Below, piece by piece: positions 22,696 through 34,393 of a stretch of DNA of 64,000 nucleotides (positions within the stretch are counted from its first letter, which is position 1; every line of letters starts with the position of its first letter). A program made the position numbers and the translations under genes. The notes under the pieces are model-generated. The model was given only the letters and a program-made list of their open reading frames with translations. It had not been told where the DNA came from and ran no database searches. Source of the DNA: Aspergillus flavus (lineage: Eukaryota; Ascomycota; Eurotiomycetes; Eurotiales; Aspergillaceae); assembly GCF_009017415.1 (NCBI RefSeq), contig NC_092403.1, forward strand, positions 1,116,001-1,180,000, written 5' to 3'.

Positions 22696-24036
22696 ATGGA
22701 TTCATTACATGTAAAGCTGAACTTCCTGGGTCAGCTGCCTGCCCTCAGGCTCTACACGCAAATCTGCCTCTGCTTTCCGTTCGATGCCTCATCTGATCAC
22801 GAGATAGTCAGGACCCTAGAGAATGGCCTCGAAAGACTGTCCACCAATTTCCCGTGGGTAGCAGGCCAGATAGTCAGTGAAGGCAGCAGCCACAACAATC
22901 CTGGCACATTCATGATCAAAGCACTGGGGAAGACTCCACCACTGGTTGTGAAAGACTTCCGTCATGATCCCGACGTTCCGACCATGGACGATTTGAGACG
23001 CGCCGACTTTCCCTTTCGGATGTTAGACGAGAACATCATTGCTCCTCGGAAAACCTTGCCAAGCCCTGACGAAGATATTATCTCACCGGCCTTTCTTGTC
23101 CAGGCTAATTTTATTCACGGCGGCCTGGTCCTCACTCTTGTTGGCCATCATAGCACAATGGACATGACTGGTCAGGGACAGGTTATCCACCTTCTCTCGA
23201 AGGCATGTCGTGGGGATACATATACAGGATTGGAGCTAGAGTCAGGGAACTTAGTGGAGGGTCATCTCGTTCCCCTCCTAGATGGCTCGTATGGACCCGG
23301 GCCGGAGCTTGACCGTCAAATAATCAGGCCGGGAGCCCAGCAGTCATCTGTGCTTCTCCCAAAGTCCACTTGGTCATACTTTTCGTTCAACAAATCTTCG
23401 CTCGCTAAACTAAAATTGCTTGCTGAACAGTCGAAAGCATCAGAATTCATCTCGACTGATGATGCACTGAGCGCCTTCGTTTGGCAGTCGGTGCTTCGTG
23501 CTCGCCTGAAGCGGCTATCACCAGCTCACAACACAACATTTGGCCGTGCTGTTGACGTACGGAAATACTTTGGCATCCCTCCGACATACACCGGTCTCAT
23601 GCAAAACATGGTATACCACACCGATACAGTACAAGATCTACTCGATAAACCTTTAGGTATCATTGCCTCACAACTCAGAATGGCAATAGACCCGCAGACG
23701 TCTTCTTTAAGGTCTCGCACCCGCACGCTAGCGACATACATTGAGTCTCTCGTAGACAAATCGTCCATCTCCTTCGGAGCGAGTTTCAATCCCTCGACGG
23801 ATATTATGATTAGCTCGTGGGCAAGTGTCAACTGCTATGAATTAGACTTCGGATTCGGCCTTGGAAAGCCGGAGGCTGTGCGACGACCGCAATTCACTCC
23901 GGTTGAAGGGTTGATTTATTTCATGCCCAAGAGGTCCGATGGCGAGATTGCTGTTGCTGTCTCGTTACAGGAGGAGGATATGGCGCGGTTGGCGGCGGAT
24001 GAAGAGTTTACGAAGTTTGGCAAATATATCCCTTAG
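22696..24036 (+). CDS. BAHD-type acyltransferase (trichothecene 3-O-acetyltransferase-like)
   Basis: Single exon, 446 residues. The catalytic HxxxD motif is present as HSTMD at residues 152-156, in the usual context LVGHHSTMDMTGQG. The structural DFGWG motif near the C-terminus appears as DFGFG at residues 384-388. Length, spacing and the opening (LNFLGQLPALRLYTQICLCF) fit the fungal transferase family that includes TRI3/TRI101-like enzymes and other CoA-dependent O- and N-acyltransferases of secondary metabolism. It acts in the cytosol on an unknown alcohol or amine. The gene is intact and has a clear TATA box. No polyketide, peptide or terpene synthase lies within the window, so a metabolite cluster cannot be claimed. 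Confidence 0.88.
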   Translation: MDSLHVKLNFLGQLPALRLYTQICLCFPFDASSDHEIVRTLENGLERLSTNFPWVAGQIVSEGSSHNNPGTFMIKALGKTPPLVVKDFRHDPDVPTMDDLRRADFPFRMLDENIIAPRKTLPSPDEDIISPAFLVQANFIHGGLVLTLVGHHSTMDMTGQGQVIHLLSKACRGDTYTGLELESGNLVEGHLVPLLDGSYGPGPELDRQIIRPGAQQSSVLLPKSTWSYFSFNKSSLAKLKLLAEQSKASEFISTDDALSAFVWQSVLRARLKRLSPAHNTTFGRAVDVRKYFGIPPTYTGLMQNMVYHTDTVQDLLDKPLGIIASQLRMAIDPQTSSLRSRTRTLATYIESLVDKSSISFGASFNPSTDIMISSWASVNCYELDFGFGLGKPEAVRRPQFTPVEGLIYFMPKRSDGEIAVAVSLQEEDMARLAADEEFTKFGKYIP

Positions 24037-24261
24037 ACAAATAGATATACCCTTGATAAAGGTACACGATAAATACGTTATGTTCAGCTATTTATTTATC
24101 TAGACCACCTATCCCGAAAATAACCAGCTCGATAGCCGTCTACCCATGACTATAATTATTTAAGAAGGCTATGCCAACGTTTCAAGTGTGCACACTGTCT
24201 CCTTTCCATGGCCTGGTCATAAAGGATAGTCAAAACGGAGTAGAATAGAATCTCGAATCCA

Positions 24262-24343
24262 CAAAAAAAAAAAAAAAAAAAATAAAAATAAAAAAAGAAA
24301 AAAAGAAAAAAAAAATTGAAAAAGAAAAAAAAAAGAAAGAAAG
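24262..24343. repeat. A-rich low-complexity tract
   Basis: About 80 nt made almost only of A with scattered T and G on the plus strand. It could be a slippage product or a retro-inserted poly(A) remnant, but no retroelement body or target duplication was found beside it. Confidence 0.9.
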
Positions 24344-24383
24344 GACCAAGGAACTCGTCGCTAGGAGTTCCAGTGGAGCTCGA

Positions 24384-25130
24384 TTAACTTGACCAAACAA
24401 GCAGCCACCGCATCATCCATTTCCCCTGGCAGAACTTTTGAATGTTTCCATGACGTCGAACATTGAAAAGTGTATACTTTGCGTAGTCAGCATACCAATA
24501 GATACAGCTCTTAAAGGTCCTACAAAAATCTACAATGATCAATACTCCCAAGTCGTAATACACACTCAGCACTTCTCACGTCAAAACAACCCCATTTGAC
24601 AGAGATAAGAGGGGTATAACTATCGCCAAAACACCACTTCCCACCTACGAAGTCAAGGCGGTCTCGCTAGCCTGCCTCCCCGACCGCCTTCCCATTCAAT
24701 ACGTACGATAATTTCTGCCTAGCTCAGTGGAATTCCCGCCGACCGTGGAAAGGCCTATCAGGGACATGCTTCGTATAGCGGCAACGAAGGAGGGCCTGAT
24801 CACCCGGTCTTTGTGTTGGTAAGGAGTGATCGGCAACTGCTTCAGGTATTTGCGGCTGCATTGACGGATATAGTACGCGACAGGTCCGAGGTCTTGACGG
24901 TCTAGGAGGTGCAGTGTGTCTATCATATAGAAGTTTGGATGTTGATTTCAGTCTGCGTGAGGGCATCATAGAACATATGAGTTGAGCACTCTGCCTGACT
25001 AAACAGCAATACAAAACGATGACCTACCTCATCCAGTATACGTCAGTGGTCTTGGATGATGAATGAGATCCACTGTATCCGTCTGATCAAAATACATCAT
25101 GGTGATAATGGAGACAATTCCCAGGTCATT
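24384..25130 (-). other. Possible decayed or unresolved gene
   Basis: Reading the minus strand from about 25130, several segments look protein-like: FDQTDTVDLIHHPRPLTYTG, then FYDALTQTEINIQ, then LLDRQDLGPVAYYIRQCSRK, and finally LGVLIIVDFCRTFKSCIYWY. They lie in different frames, with stops between them. A GTAGGT donor and a TTTAGTCAG acceptor exist near 25025 and 24996, but I could not build one clean model. It is a broken gene or one with unusual splicing; family unknown. Confidence 0.2.
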
Positions 25131-27065
25131 CCATAGGAGTTAACGTGTATGCACGATGAAGGGCTGCCTACAACTAGGCGAGGGGCTCATCGAGAGCATG
25201 AGAGCTGAGCATGGGAAGGCTATTCCAGGCCTCTCAGAAGACTAACGAGTACCCTACTCCTAGCCTAGGTGCCCTGACAATGTCCGTTATTAGTGAGCAG
25301 GAGAGTGTAAACTAGATATCCTGGGTAGAGAAAGGTCGAGATGAGTAGTGTGGGTCTTCGGATTCCCCGTCTATGACCCAAACGGGCTTGCACACAATGC
25401 CAGAACAAGCAACCGAGCAAAGAGGATTCAGCATACTAAATAGTTTTGCGAGCGGACATTAGGTTTAAGAAAGCCAGGTGACGGGTTTCACGTTGCACGG
25501 CAAATGCAGAAAAACAGCGAATGGATATTCAGCGTAAGCACTTATCTCCCATGATTGAGGAGGGTCAAGCTAATATTATGAATTTTCCGGCCGCAAACGT
25601 AATAGCAAGCCATCTGTGTACCTCTTTAGGTAAATACAAAACTGTACAGAGGGATAATTACGGGCTAATCATGTGCTACCACGAAGTCCCTCGATGCCGG
25701 GAAGGTTGGAAGAGGGCTCATTGGCCGCTCTCTGAGCATAAACCAAAAGTGTTTTCTTGTTACGGAATTTTGGGGATAAGACGTTTGACTGAAGAAGGCG
25801 GTTGAATATCTACAAGTTATGGTTTACTTTCTTTCTTTTTAAGAATATGGGGACTTAGGCACAAGCAAACGTTTGGGTTCGTGGCGCGTTTAGCTTTAAC
25901 CATCGAGATGGACAACCTAGATGGGGAGTGTAACAGACCGACATGGCGAAAAGGAGACATGTTACGAGAGCTACGAGTGCTAGCTACCCGGAAAATATAG
26001 GCATGACCGGGAATCGCTAACTTGGCAGGTAAATGTGGACCCAGGCCCAGTCTTTGGTCGTGTATTCATGTCTGTTTTTTGAGATAGGATAGCACCCGAA
26101 GAACAGACTAAAAGCGAGCCATTACGGCCACCCATGCATACGGATGCCAGAGGACCGGTGCTATGGTCTGTGTAACAACTACTTTGGCTCTTTATCGCTC
26201 CGGGTCTCGACTGTAACGAGCCTGGGCAGGCAGACAAACTTTGTTGCATAGGGAAGCTTCCGCTACTTTCTATTAGGAATCGCGACGTCATTAGGTCCAT
26301 CGTCCTGGTATGCCTATGTTAAACTGTTTGCCAGTCGAGCACAGATAGCTGTATATGAGGTTGAACGACCTCCATGGGCCTGCATACGACTTTAAGCTTC
26401 TTATAAATTTGGACGAGAAAGTAGAGGAACAGTACGGTAATGTACGTTACCGCAGACTGAGTCAATTGGTCGCATTGACCTGGTAGCTGGAAAGATGATG
26501 GGATAAAAGAGGGGAAGAAGTTAAGTTGAGATGCCAGGGATCTTTGGCCGTCGAAGCCACTCACGTTACCTGCTTTCTGAAATGCGAGTCGTCAATTGGA
26601 GAGTGAACATCAGAGCACCGCCACGATTTATGGGTTGTCGCATACTAGCCTACATCACGTCGTCCGGTCCCCTGCAAAGATACATCCTGCGGTACGACAT
26701 ATAAAAGGAGATCGAATTGACGATTCACTTTGGCGAGCAACCTTTCTGATCTTAGGTAGGGGGGTGGTGAGCAAACCCAGTTAATGCACACCTGCGTAGG
26801 CGCTCGACCAATTATTCCGACTTATACGTGCATTAGCGAGTTTCATCCCAAGTGTCAGAGGTGGCTGCTGATGTAGGTGTAGTTTGTCTCAGCGGTCCTA
26901 CCAACATTTGGGGCACTCAGCTACTCCCATAGGCGGACCTACGGTGCCTGATGGCGTGCGGAATTCTCAAATGTCGGCCAGGGTTTAGCCCGGTCTGTGG
27001 TATATATAACGCACTGTAGAGACGGTTGAAATCAGAAGTTGTACTGCCCAGCTGAAGCATTGCTA

Positions 27066-27290
27066 ATGGCGTGGACTCCAGAGACTATCATCGCTTTAGT
27101 TACCCTCCTTGTAACAAGTCCTTCAACATTCTTAATCGTATGGAAGTACATCAGAAGAAAAAGACGGTGCACCGGTGATAGTCAGCTCTTCCTGTTTCCC
27201 ATGCATGCCATTCGTAGTGCTAACCGCTTTTTTGCTTCTTCTAGAACTCCAACGAGGCGAGTCCCCTTGCACGTCGACCCCGTCGAGTGA
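27066..27290 (+). CDS. Possible small single-helix membrane protein
   Basis: An ATG at 27066, about 60 nt downstream of a TATA-like TATATATAAC (26999-27008), opens 74 codons. The first 30 residues (MAWTPETIIALVTLLVTSPS and on) form one hydrophobic helix followed by a basic stretch (WKYIRRKRR), a common make-up of small fungal membrane proteins. A GTGCAC donor inside the basic stretch may mean the true 3' end is different. Function unknown; it may be spurious. Confidence 0.3.
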   Translation: MAWTPETIIALVTLLVTSPSTFLIVWKYIRRKRRCTGDSQLFLFPMHAIRSANRFFASSRTPTRRVPLHVDPVE

Positions 27291-28231
27291 CCTAAGACCT
27301 AGTCGTTGCACTTGCGTACATCCTGAGGTCGCTCTTGAGATGGGACTATACCGGGAGGGAATTTTCATGCCGACGGTTGTACTTGGGATATGTCTGTTTA
27401 CCGTGGAAGTTCTGACAACAGCCTAGTATACCCATGTTCCTCCGCGAAATTCCATGACACGACCATGGCCGAGCTATTGTGGCCACGAACCACGCTTTGA
27501 GATTTCACCAGCATCAACTGCAAGACCTGTACGGGAGTGGGATTGAATGATTTGCCTATAACGGAGGAATGTCTGCTTTACTGGAGGCCAAGCGGCCATT
27601 GTGTTGCACGTCCCGAGATCGTTATTACGATCGCTTAATGTCTAATTAAACGTATGATAGAATGTTAAATTTCCGCACCTTAAGGATATGATAGAAGCAT
27701 ATCAAGGAAAAACCTGCGTTAAGGTCGTAGAAATATAACATAAACTCAACGGTCGATCTTTCAATCAAGTTTGATGAGGGGGAATTATCGGATAAGGAAC
27801 CCGAACACTGTATGCAAGCTTATCGCACGAACAACTCATGAATACAAAGCGGGGAATAGGATCGACGTTTAGTTAGTCATATCAGGGACCTGTTCGGGCC
27901 TTGAAGATAACCAGCGAGGAAGGTGGAGGGGGTGCATCTGCAGTCCCTCGGAAGCTCGGAAGAAGGGGCCTATCCGACTCTTCTGATCTTCGGCGATCCA
28001 ACAAATCGGACCCGCAGGTGACGTTGATAACCAAAGAGACATGCTTTCCCAACACTGGTTTAATCTGAGAGGTACAGTATGCCCGTTAGGTGAACCCATG
28101 TATGTGGCTAATCGGCCGAGTCACCTGATGCTACCCCAAGTCAAAGCAAGTATATGTACATCCTTCGTCGGGTCGATTTTCCTTTAACCCAGATGTTCTT
28201 CGACCATCTTGGAAGCAGTATTAACATAGTC

Positions 28232-29920
28232 ATGCGTTCCACAGTGACCCGGTCGCTGTCCAATGCCACACGAGCTCGGAAAGGGTGCATTTCCCTTCGC
28301 CGATTCTCCCTGACCACCGGAAAGCATAAGCTGGTGGAAGCAGAGAAGCAGCGCGATGGCGAACAAAACCACACATCTACTAACCTGGAGAGTAGAGATA
28401 AAAGTGCTATCCTTCACTCAAAACTGGACACGAAACCTCCGACAATAGTAAGCAGCAATGGGAACTACCTCATTGCCGAGGGTGGACGGGAGATTCTCGA
28501 CGCCAGCGGTGGTGCTGCAGTGGCTTGTATCGGTCACAACAACTCCCGCGTCAATAATGCCATAATGCGTCAGTTGCAAAGCTTCAGCTATATCTACGCT
28601 CCATTCTTCACGAGTAAGGCGTCGGAAAAGTTGGCCACGTTGCTATCCGAATCGACACAAAATCAACTATCTAAAGCTTTTATTGTCAGCTCTGGTATGT
28701 CATTCTTAGATGATCCCATCTCATCGGAGCCTGTAGCTCATGGCGCCATCAGGTACCGAAGCGATTGAGGCGGCATTAAAAATGGCACGTCAATACTTTC
28801 TCGAACTACCAAACCCGGAACCGTCCAGAACCCGATTTATCGCCCGTCGGCAGAGCTATCATGGGAACACTCTTGGATCCCTTTCATTGGGAGGACATGT
28901 TGGGCGTCGGGCACCTTATGCACCAATACTGACTACCAATGTTTCCCACGTGTCCCCATGTTACTCATACAGAGGAAAGAGAGCAGAAGAATCTGACGAA
29001 GACTATGTTGCGCGACTGGCACAAGAACTGGAAGATGAATTCCAAGCCGTTGGCCCAAGTAACGTGTGCGCGTTTGTCGCTGAAACTGTTTCAGGAACAG
29101 TGAGTTTCTATCTCGATATTTTGTTCGATTATCTAACGCACACGCTCACAGACATTGGGTTGTGTCCCTCCCGTCGCGGGATATCTTCAGGCGATGAAGG
29201 AGGTTTGTGATCGCCACGGAGCGTTGTTTATCCTTGACGAAGTGATGAGCGGTATGGGCCGCTGTGGCACGCTCCACGCATGGGAGCAAGAAGGCGTTGT
29301 GCCCGATCTCCAGACGGTTGCCAAGGGGTTGGGAGGTGGCTACGCTCCGATTGGAGCTCTACTGGTCAACAAGAGGGTTGTTCAAGCTCTGGACAAAGGA
29401 ACTGGCGCATTCGTACACAGTCAAACATACCAGGGCCATCCAGTTGCATGCGCAGCGGCCCATGAAGTTCAGAAAATCATTAAGGAAGAGAATCTGCTTC
29501 AGAACGTCCGGAGTTTGGGCGAGTATCTGGGTAACCGTCTGAAAGAACAGCTTGGCGACCACAAACATGTAGGCGACATCCGTGGTCGTGGCTTTTTCTG
29601 GGGTGTGAGTATTGGCCCGCCCCTAATCCGAGTGTCGGGATGTCCCTGGAGCCGGCAAAGACTTGCTAATATCATCGTAGATCGAATTTGTGAAGAATAA
29701 AGAGACCAAGGAGCCATTCTTGGCTGAGCAGAAAATCGCACCTGTGATCCACAAGACTGGATTATCGGAGTACTCAATTTCCTTCATCCCTGGTACAGGG
29801 GTTGCAGATGGAAAGAATGGCGATATTATCCAGATTGCGCCGCCATACAATGCTACCAAAGCAGATATCGATTTGATCGTTGAACGGACAGCGTTGGTAG
29901 TGAAACGGGTGCTTGGATGA
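28232..29920 (+). CDS. Class III (omega) aminotransferase, PLP-dependent
   Basis: Four exons, 28232-28694, 28753-29099, 29152-29604 and 29681-29920, give 500 residues with all frames kept. The N-terminus from this ATG is rich in R, S and T without acidic residues (MRSTVTRSLSNATRARKG), so mitochondrial import is plausible; an earlier in-frame ATG at 28154 is less likely. Class III motifs: AEGGREILDASGGAAVACIG, SSGTEAIEAALKMAR (rebuilt across intron 1), RRQSYHGNTLGSLS, FILDEVMSGMGRCG with the PLP-binding Asp, and TVAKGLGGGYAPIGA with the Schiff-base Lys. The family includes 4-aminobutyrate, ornithine and other omega-amino acid transaminases; the substrate here cannot be told. The gene stands alone. 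Confidence 0.9.
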
Positions 29921-31480
29921 CCCTAAATCTTTTCTATGAGATATTAAGTTGTAGGAGCAGCATTAAAGATATAATCTAGGTAGTTGATATGTCCAAGGCC
30001 GTGTGGTCGTTGTCGGGTAAACAGTTAAGCATTAAGTTGCACATCCCATAAATGCTTTTAGAGTAATCACTCTATTTAGCAAACTCTATACCGTATAGTG
30101 CGAGTATGACAACTGGAAAGTTGTGCATGGTATCCAAGTACTACTAATACGTGTGCATTCGAACCTTTTAACAGGGTTCATGGTAACAAATACTTGACTA
30201 AAATAAAGCGATTCTATACAACACCCAGACGAATCTCTATGTTTATTGAAACTCGGGCACACTTGAAAGGAAGATATCGAAGGATTTCATCTCTCCGAGA
30301 CCGTTATACCGTAGCCACAGCACTTCAGTGGAGAATAAGGAACAGAAGGTTATTAAACACCGAAGGGGAACTGGGATGGCTACTATCGCTGCCCTTTCTA
30401 TTGTTCTAACATTCAGACCTTAACAGACCTGAGTTACAAAGGAAGCTAGACAGTCAACTTAGTTTATCATGGCGGTTGGAACTCAGATTCCAGGTTTCTG
30501 CTGAGGTCGAATTGGTATATAATTTCAAAAACGACCTCCTCAAATCCATACTATCAGCCTTCCCTATGTGTAGTTTTACACGAATTGTCTATCTCAGGTG
30601 TAGGTTCAAACAAAACAAATGCACCCGCCGGGCTTTAAGATTATTGCAAGTTCATCATATATCCATGTCTATTGTTCTCGGCTTATCCAATCCCGCATCT
30701 TGTATGGAACCTTCGAACAGGAAATAGAGCTCCTATGGAGAGCATCTACCTGCCCTTAGCAAGAGTAGCACTTGATTGATAATGTATAGTAGACTAAAAG
30801 TTTCATTAGTAGCATGCTTTATTGCATATTTCCGCCTATTTTTTGTTCGTGATTGTGCCTCTTATTGAATTATCACCTGCCATTCACAGTTGAAAGCTTC
30901 TCTGAAAGTTATATCAATAGATTAAGGTATCATCAAGATGACTCAAGGAGTATTCACGCCAAGATTATATTAGTCGCACTATCAATTATCTTACAACATA
31001 GAAGTACTTTTGTTTGCAAATTAGTTTGCTTTTACTGCTACATACAAAAGATAATGTGAAGAAGACAAAGTTTCAAACCACCCCCCTATACGAAAGAATC
31101 TCCTTATCCTGAGCTGGATAGTTCTGGAAGAGAGATGCACTGGATCGTTGGCATCTAGGGATGTTATGACAGTTATATATTTGATAATAGTCTATTCTTA
31201 GACATCGAGGAGATAGTAGGTACTGCCATACTATATAAAGTCATGTGAGCGTCACAGCCTTTTTGTGCTCAAGTTGATATTACATCAAAATTTATCTTTA
31301 TACGTGAGTCATCACAAACGTAATTGGAACACTTACATGTATGACGAAATCCCAAAGTTCCCTTCCTGGCTTTCATTCTCCATCGTTTTCCTGATCACAT
31401 CGTCTTTCTGGCCACATCGTTTGGCACCGATCTTAGAATAAAGAGGCCTATTTTACGGCTTAGCGAACTTACGTTTTGAG
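29921..31480. other. AT-rich intergenic stretch, nothing recognised
   Basis: No gene, repeat or RNA signal was seen. Short open frames have no motif. The right end is the promoter of the GGCT-like gene. Confidence 0.5.
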
Positions 31481-32320
31481 ATGGATCTCCTCACTGAACT
31501 CGAGAACCTAGCCCTCGAGGCTGAGAACGAGAATGAGAGCAACATTCTCGAAACTGGACTGGTCCATAGCCACAGACCGACTACTCAGCTCAAGGCACAG
31601 AGGTGTGACTATACAACGACTTATCTCGTTAAGCTCGAAGGGCCATTGAACAGCCCTTCAATTATACAGCAGATTGCAGGGCTGCTGGAACGACCACTTC
31701 TAAAAAGAGGGGAAGGAGAACTTGGTGATGCCAGCTTCTGTCTTATCAAGGGCACTACCAGGCTGGCAATACTCTCAGCATTTTCAAACTATACACCTAC
31801 CTTTATTCGAGTCAATATGGCAGATAAGCACCTCTCCAACTACAGCATATCACCTAGCCTCGGCTCCGATATTGATACTACCCTTCCGCATAATCGTGCT
31901 CCAAGTACGAATCAAATATTCCTTCCTACTCAGAACCAGTACCCTGTTTGGTACTTCTTTTATGGAACACTTACCGACGCCGAGACGCTTGCACGGAAAA
32001 TCTGTCTCCCCGTACTACCTGTCCTTCAACAAGCCACGGTCAAAGGTGGTAAGATGAAGATGTGGGGCGGAAAATATAAAGCTCTTATAGATGGTCCCTC
32101 CTCATCCGTTGTTAATGGGTGGGCATACGAAGTCAACTCTGAAGAGGAGGAAGAACAACTCCGGTACTACGAGACTGACCAGTATGAGGTCGTGAGGTGT
32201 GAGATACATATCGTGGATAGTGGAGATATCGTTAAGGGTCTTACCTTCAGATTCATTGACGATCGATCACGGGTGCGGGAGACTATTAGTGCCAATCCTA
32301 TAGCGGATCAAATTGAGTAA
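31481..32320 (+). CDS. GGCT/AIG2-like family protein
   Basis: Single exon, 279 residues. The N-terminal 140 residues are unassigned, with an acidic start (MDLLTELENLALEAENENES). From about residue 155 a gamma-glutamylcyclotransferase-like (AIG2/GGACT) domain begins with the signature YFFYGTL. It continues with a conserved pattern (MKMWGGKYKALIDG and VNGWAYEV) and an acidic stretch (NSEEEEEQLRYYETDQYE) where the catalytic Glu of the family usually sits. Such proteins open or cyclise gamma-glutamyl or related groups, but many fungal members are uncharacterised. It is an isolated gene with non-coding flanks of 1.5 kb and 2 kb. Confidence 0.8.
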   Translation: MDLLTELENLALEAENENESNILETGLVHSHRPTTQLKAQRCDYTTTYLVKLEGPLNSPSIIQQIAGLLERPLLKRGEGELGDASFCLIKGTTRLAILSAFSNYTPTFIRVNMADKHLSNYSISPSLGSDIDTTLPHNRAPSTNQIFLPTQNQYPVWYFFYGTLTDAETLARKICLPVLPVLQQATVKGGKMKMWGGKYKALIDGPSSSVVNGWAYEVNSEEEEEQLRYYETDQYEVVRCEIHIVDSGDIVKGLTFRFIDDRSRVRETISANPIADQIE

Positions 32321-34393
32321 ACGGGCACATCAAAAAATTTAGCATATGATGCCAACAGCGACCCACCAAGTCTAACACTATAAGTGCAGAGATTTGCTTA
32401 AACTGCGTGATATACTTGACCTACTGTGATCATAGTTTACTCAAATTGCTTTTCGGGTTAGTTTCGAGAACTACGCCCAGATATTAGAGCACGCAAATGC
32501 ATGATAAACGTCCTTAAATCTACACGACATGTAACGCCTTCATCTAGATAAATGTAACCATGCAAGGAAGCCTGAGTGTGCAGGTCAAAGTCACAAGAGC
32601 CGCTGATACTAAAAGGTAGACACATAAATGTTTGTCCGTAGCCGATTTGAACCCACCTTCTGGAAGATTGACATCAGGTTGAGCGTCTCGCATACACTCA
32701 CAGGTCGTACTCTTTAATAGGATAGATTACATCGCAGCTGTAGCACATGTGACTGAGGTGTATATATTCATCTCGTAAGATCGTCTAGAACCGGAAGCCG
32801 TAAATACGAGCGCCCGATTTATGGATACCACCTCTCGCTAAGTCCTCATTTCTAGGAAGGCCAAACGAGTTGGTGAAATTCATCTTTGGCGATGACAAGC
32901 CTCAATGGCCATTTGCAATGAAACACAATTCACAGCAAAGAATTGATACCAGCTGTAAATAGATACGGAGGTAAACTCTAATGGCTATTGAGAACTAGAG
33001 TCTCGTATCACTAACGCAAGGGGTTTGATGGTTAAGCGTGGGCAAAAGAAGTGCCAAGGAAGCTTCTGCCCACACTGTGCTTTCTTTGACCACGTGTAGC
33101 CCGGAAGTAAGGGACATAGATCACCGAGGCCACGTAGATAGTTAGATCTGACCGAGAGATTCGTTACCGAAAAGTCGGTGTTAATGGAATATACGTAAGG
33201 GGTGTGCAAGTAAACGTGGCTGACTGAAGCTAGTCCAAGCCGCGGAATCCGAAACTTCAGACATAAAGTTGAGCGATACGCGTCGCCGTCAGCTTATCAT
33301 TCTCATAAGGTGACGATCCTGCCTATCTGACCCTATTTTGTCGATAATGACCCAGGTTATTTTGGCTTGAAACAGATATAGTGAGTAAGCGGGATAGTCC
33401 TCAACCAGAGGGGACTGCTTTCACGGAATTGATTCCGAGCCTCCTTAGCCGACGCTGAAACTCAATCCCCGCATTGAAATGCTGGATACCACCGGACAAT
33501 ATCTCGAGATGATAATATGGCTAATAACCCTCGTTAGATATAGCTGTTCTCTGTTGACATTGGTGCAGAATATGAACTTTATTTATAATGTCGGAAGTAG
33601 TACAACTCATCGTTGCAAATCCGCACGGCATCCACCGCGGTGCGGATGCAGATTGGGGGTTCAGTATCCGCGGCGGGTCGGATATGATAGGGTCAGCATC
33701 CGCACGGCTGTGCAATTCTAGTACAACCCGCCGTGGTATAGTACGTTATGTCAGTGACTCGGTCTAGCATTCCTCGGGCTAGTATGACTGCATAAATTCG
33801 GCAAGGGACGGCGAACTTAACGTAAGAACGGCAGAAAAAGATGATAGTGGAATTTCTATATACCGCGAGCATATGTTAAAGCTCAAGGTTCTCATAGAAG
33901 CTTGTGAGTCGACCAGATCTAGAGCCTACTGAACAGGCTGGTTGCAGGCGCGGATAATGGACTGGAATGCACTATGTCCGATTTGGTTAGTACAGTGGGT
34001 CGGTCCGCAATCATATCTAGCTAGGAACCAATCATTGAGCGAACCGCGCTGATTAAGGCGTTGGAACGAACCCCGGATGCGGAGATGAGCTCAACATCCC
34101 CCTAGTCTGATACGTCATTTCAAAGACTTCCCGTGTATAATCGAGGCCATCGCGACCAATGCAAGGGCTGTCTTGCATACGGCTGATGGGGCATGGGATC
34201 TAATACCCATAATGCAATTCCCCCGGAGATCTCCGTGTGACCCTGTAATGATCTCCTCGTGCCAATTCGATGCTACCGTCAAATAGCGTCTCGTCCGTCA
34301 GTGCTTTGAATTCCGATCGGCTGGGTTGCAATTCATGCGCAATTCCTCCTTTTTCCTTCCTCTGCATCACACGTTTAAACATATCTTGACAGC
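32321..34393. other. Intergenic stretch containing a short mobile-element candidate
   Basis: No gene was recognised. A GC-rich, palindrome-bearing block at 33598-33727 is listed separately. The last 200 bp is the promoter of the AVT-type transporter. Confidence 0.5.
33598..33727. mobile_element. Possible hAT-like miniature element
   Basis: The 9-nt word TAGTACAAC occurs at 33598-33606 and 33719-33727, consistent with an 8-bp target duplication plus one chance base. Between them lie about 112 bp, much richer in G+C than the flanks, with repeated ATCCGCA/TGCGGAT words. It holds the near-palindrome GCATCCACCGCGGTGCGGAT (33630-33649), and TTGCA begins each end when read inward. Subterminal TGCGGAT-type repeats with 8-bp duplications are typical of hAT-superfamily elements. 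The terminal inverted repeats are imperfect, so the call is tentative. Confidence 0.4.

Larger units (their letters stand above)
24037..28231. other. Four-kilobase stretch with little recognisable coding content
   Basis: It starts with the 3' flank of the acyltransferase gene, then an A-rich tract (listed). Protein-like but interrupted frames lie at 24384-25130 on the minus strand (listed), and a small TATA-preceded reading frame at 27066-27290 (listed). The rest shows only short random-looking frames. No transposon or repeat was identified. Confidence 0.5.

Noticed and set aside
22696..24036. Secondary-metabolite cluster around the BAHD acyltransferase
   Set aside because: No backbone synthase, P450 or cluster regulator is adjacent; the neighbours are a histidine kinase and empty DNA.
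32640..32700. GGTTCAAATCGG on the minus strand, resembling a tRNA T loop
   Set aside because: The flanking bases do not form a T stem and no other tRNA parts are present.
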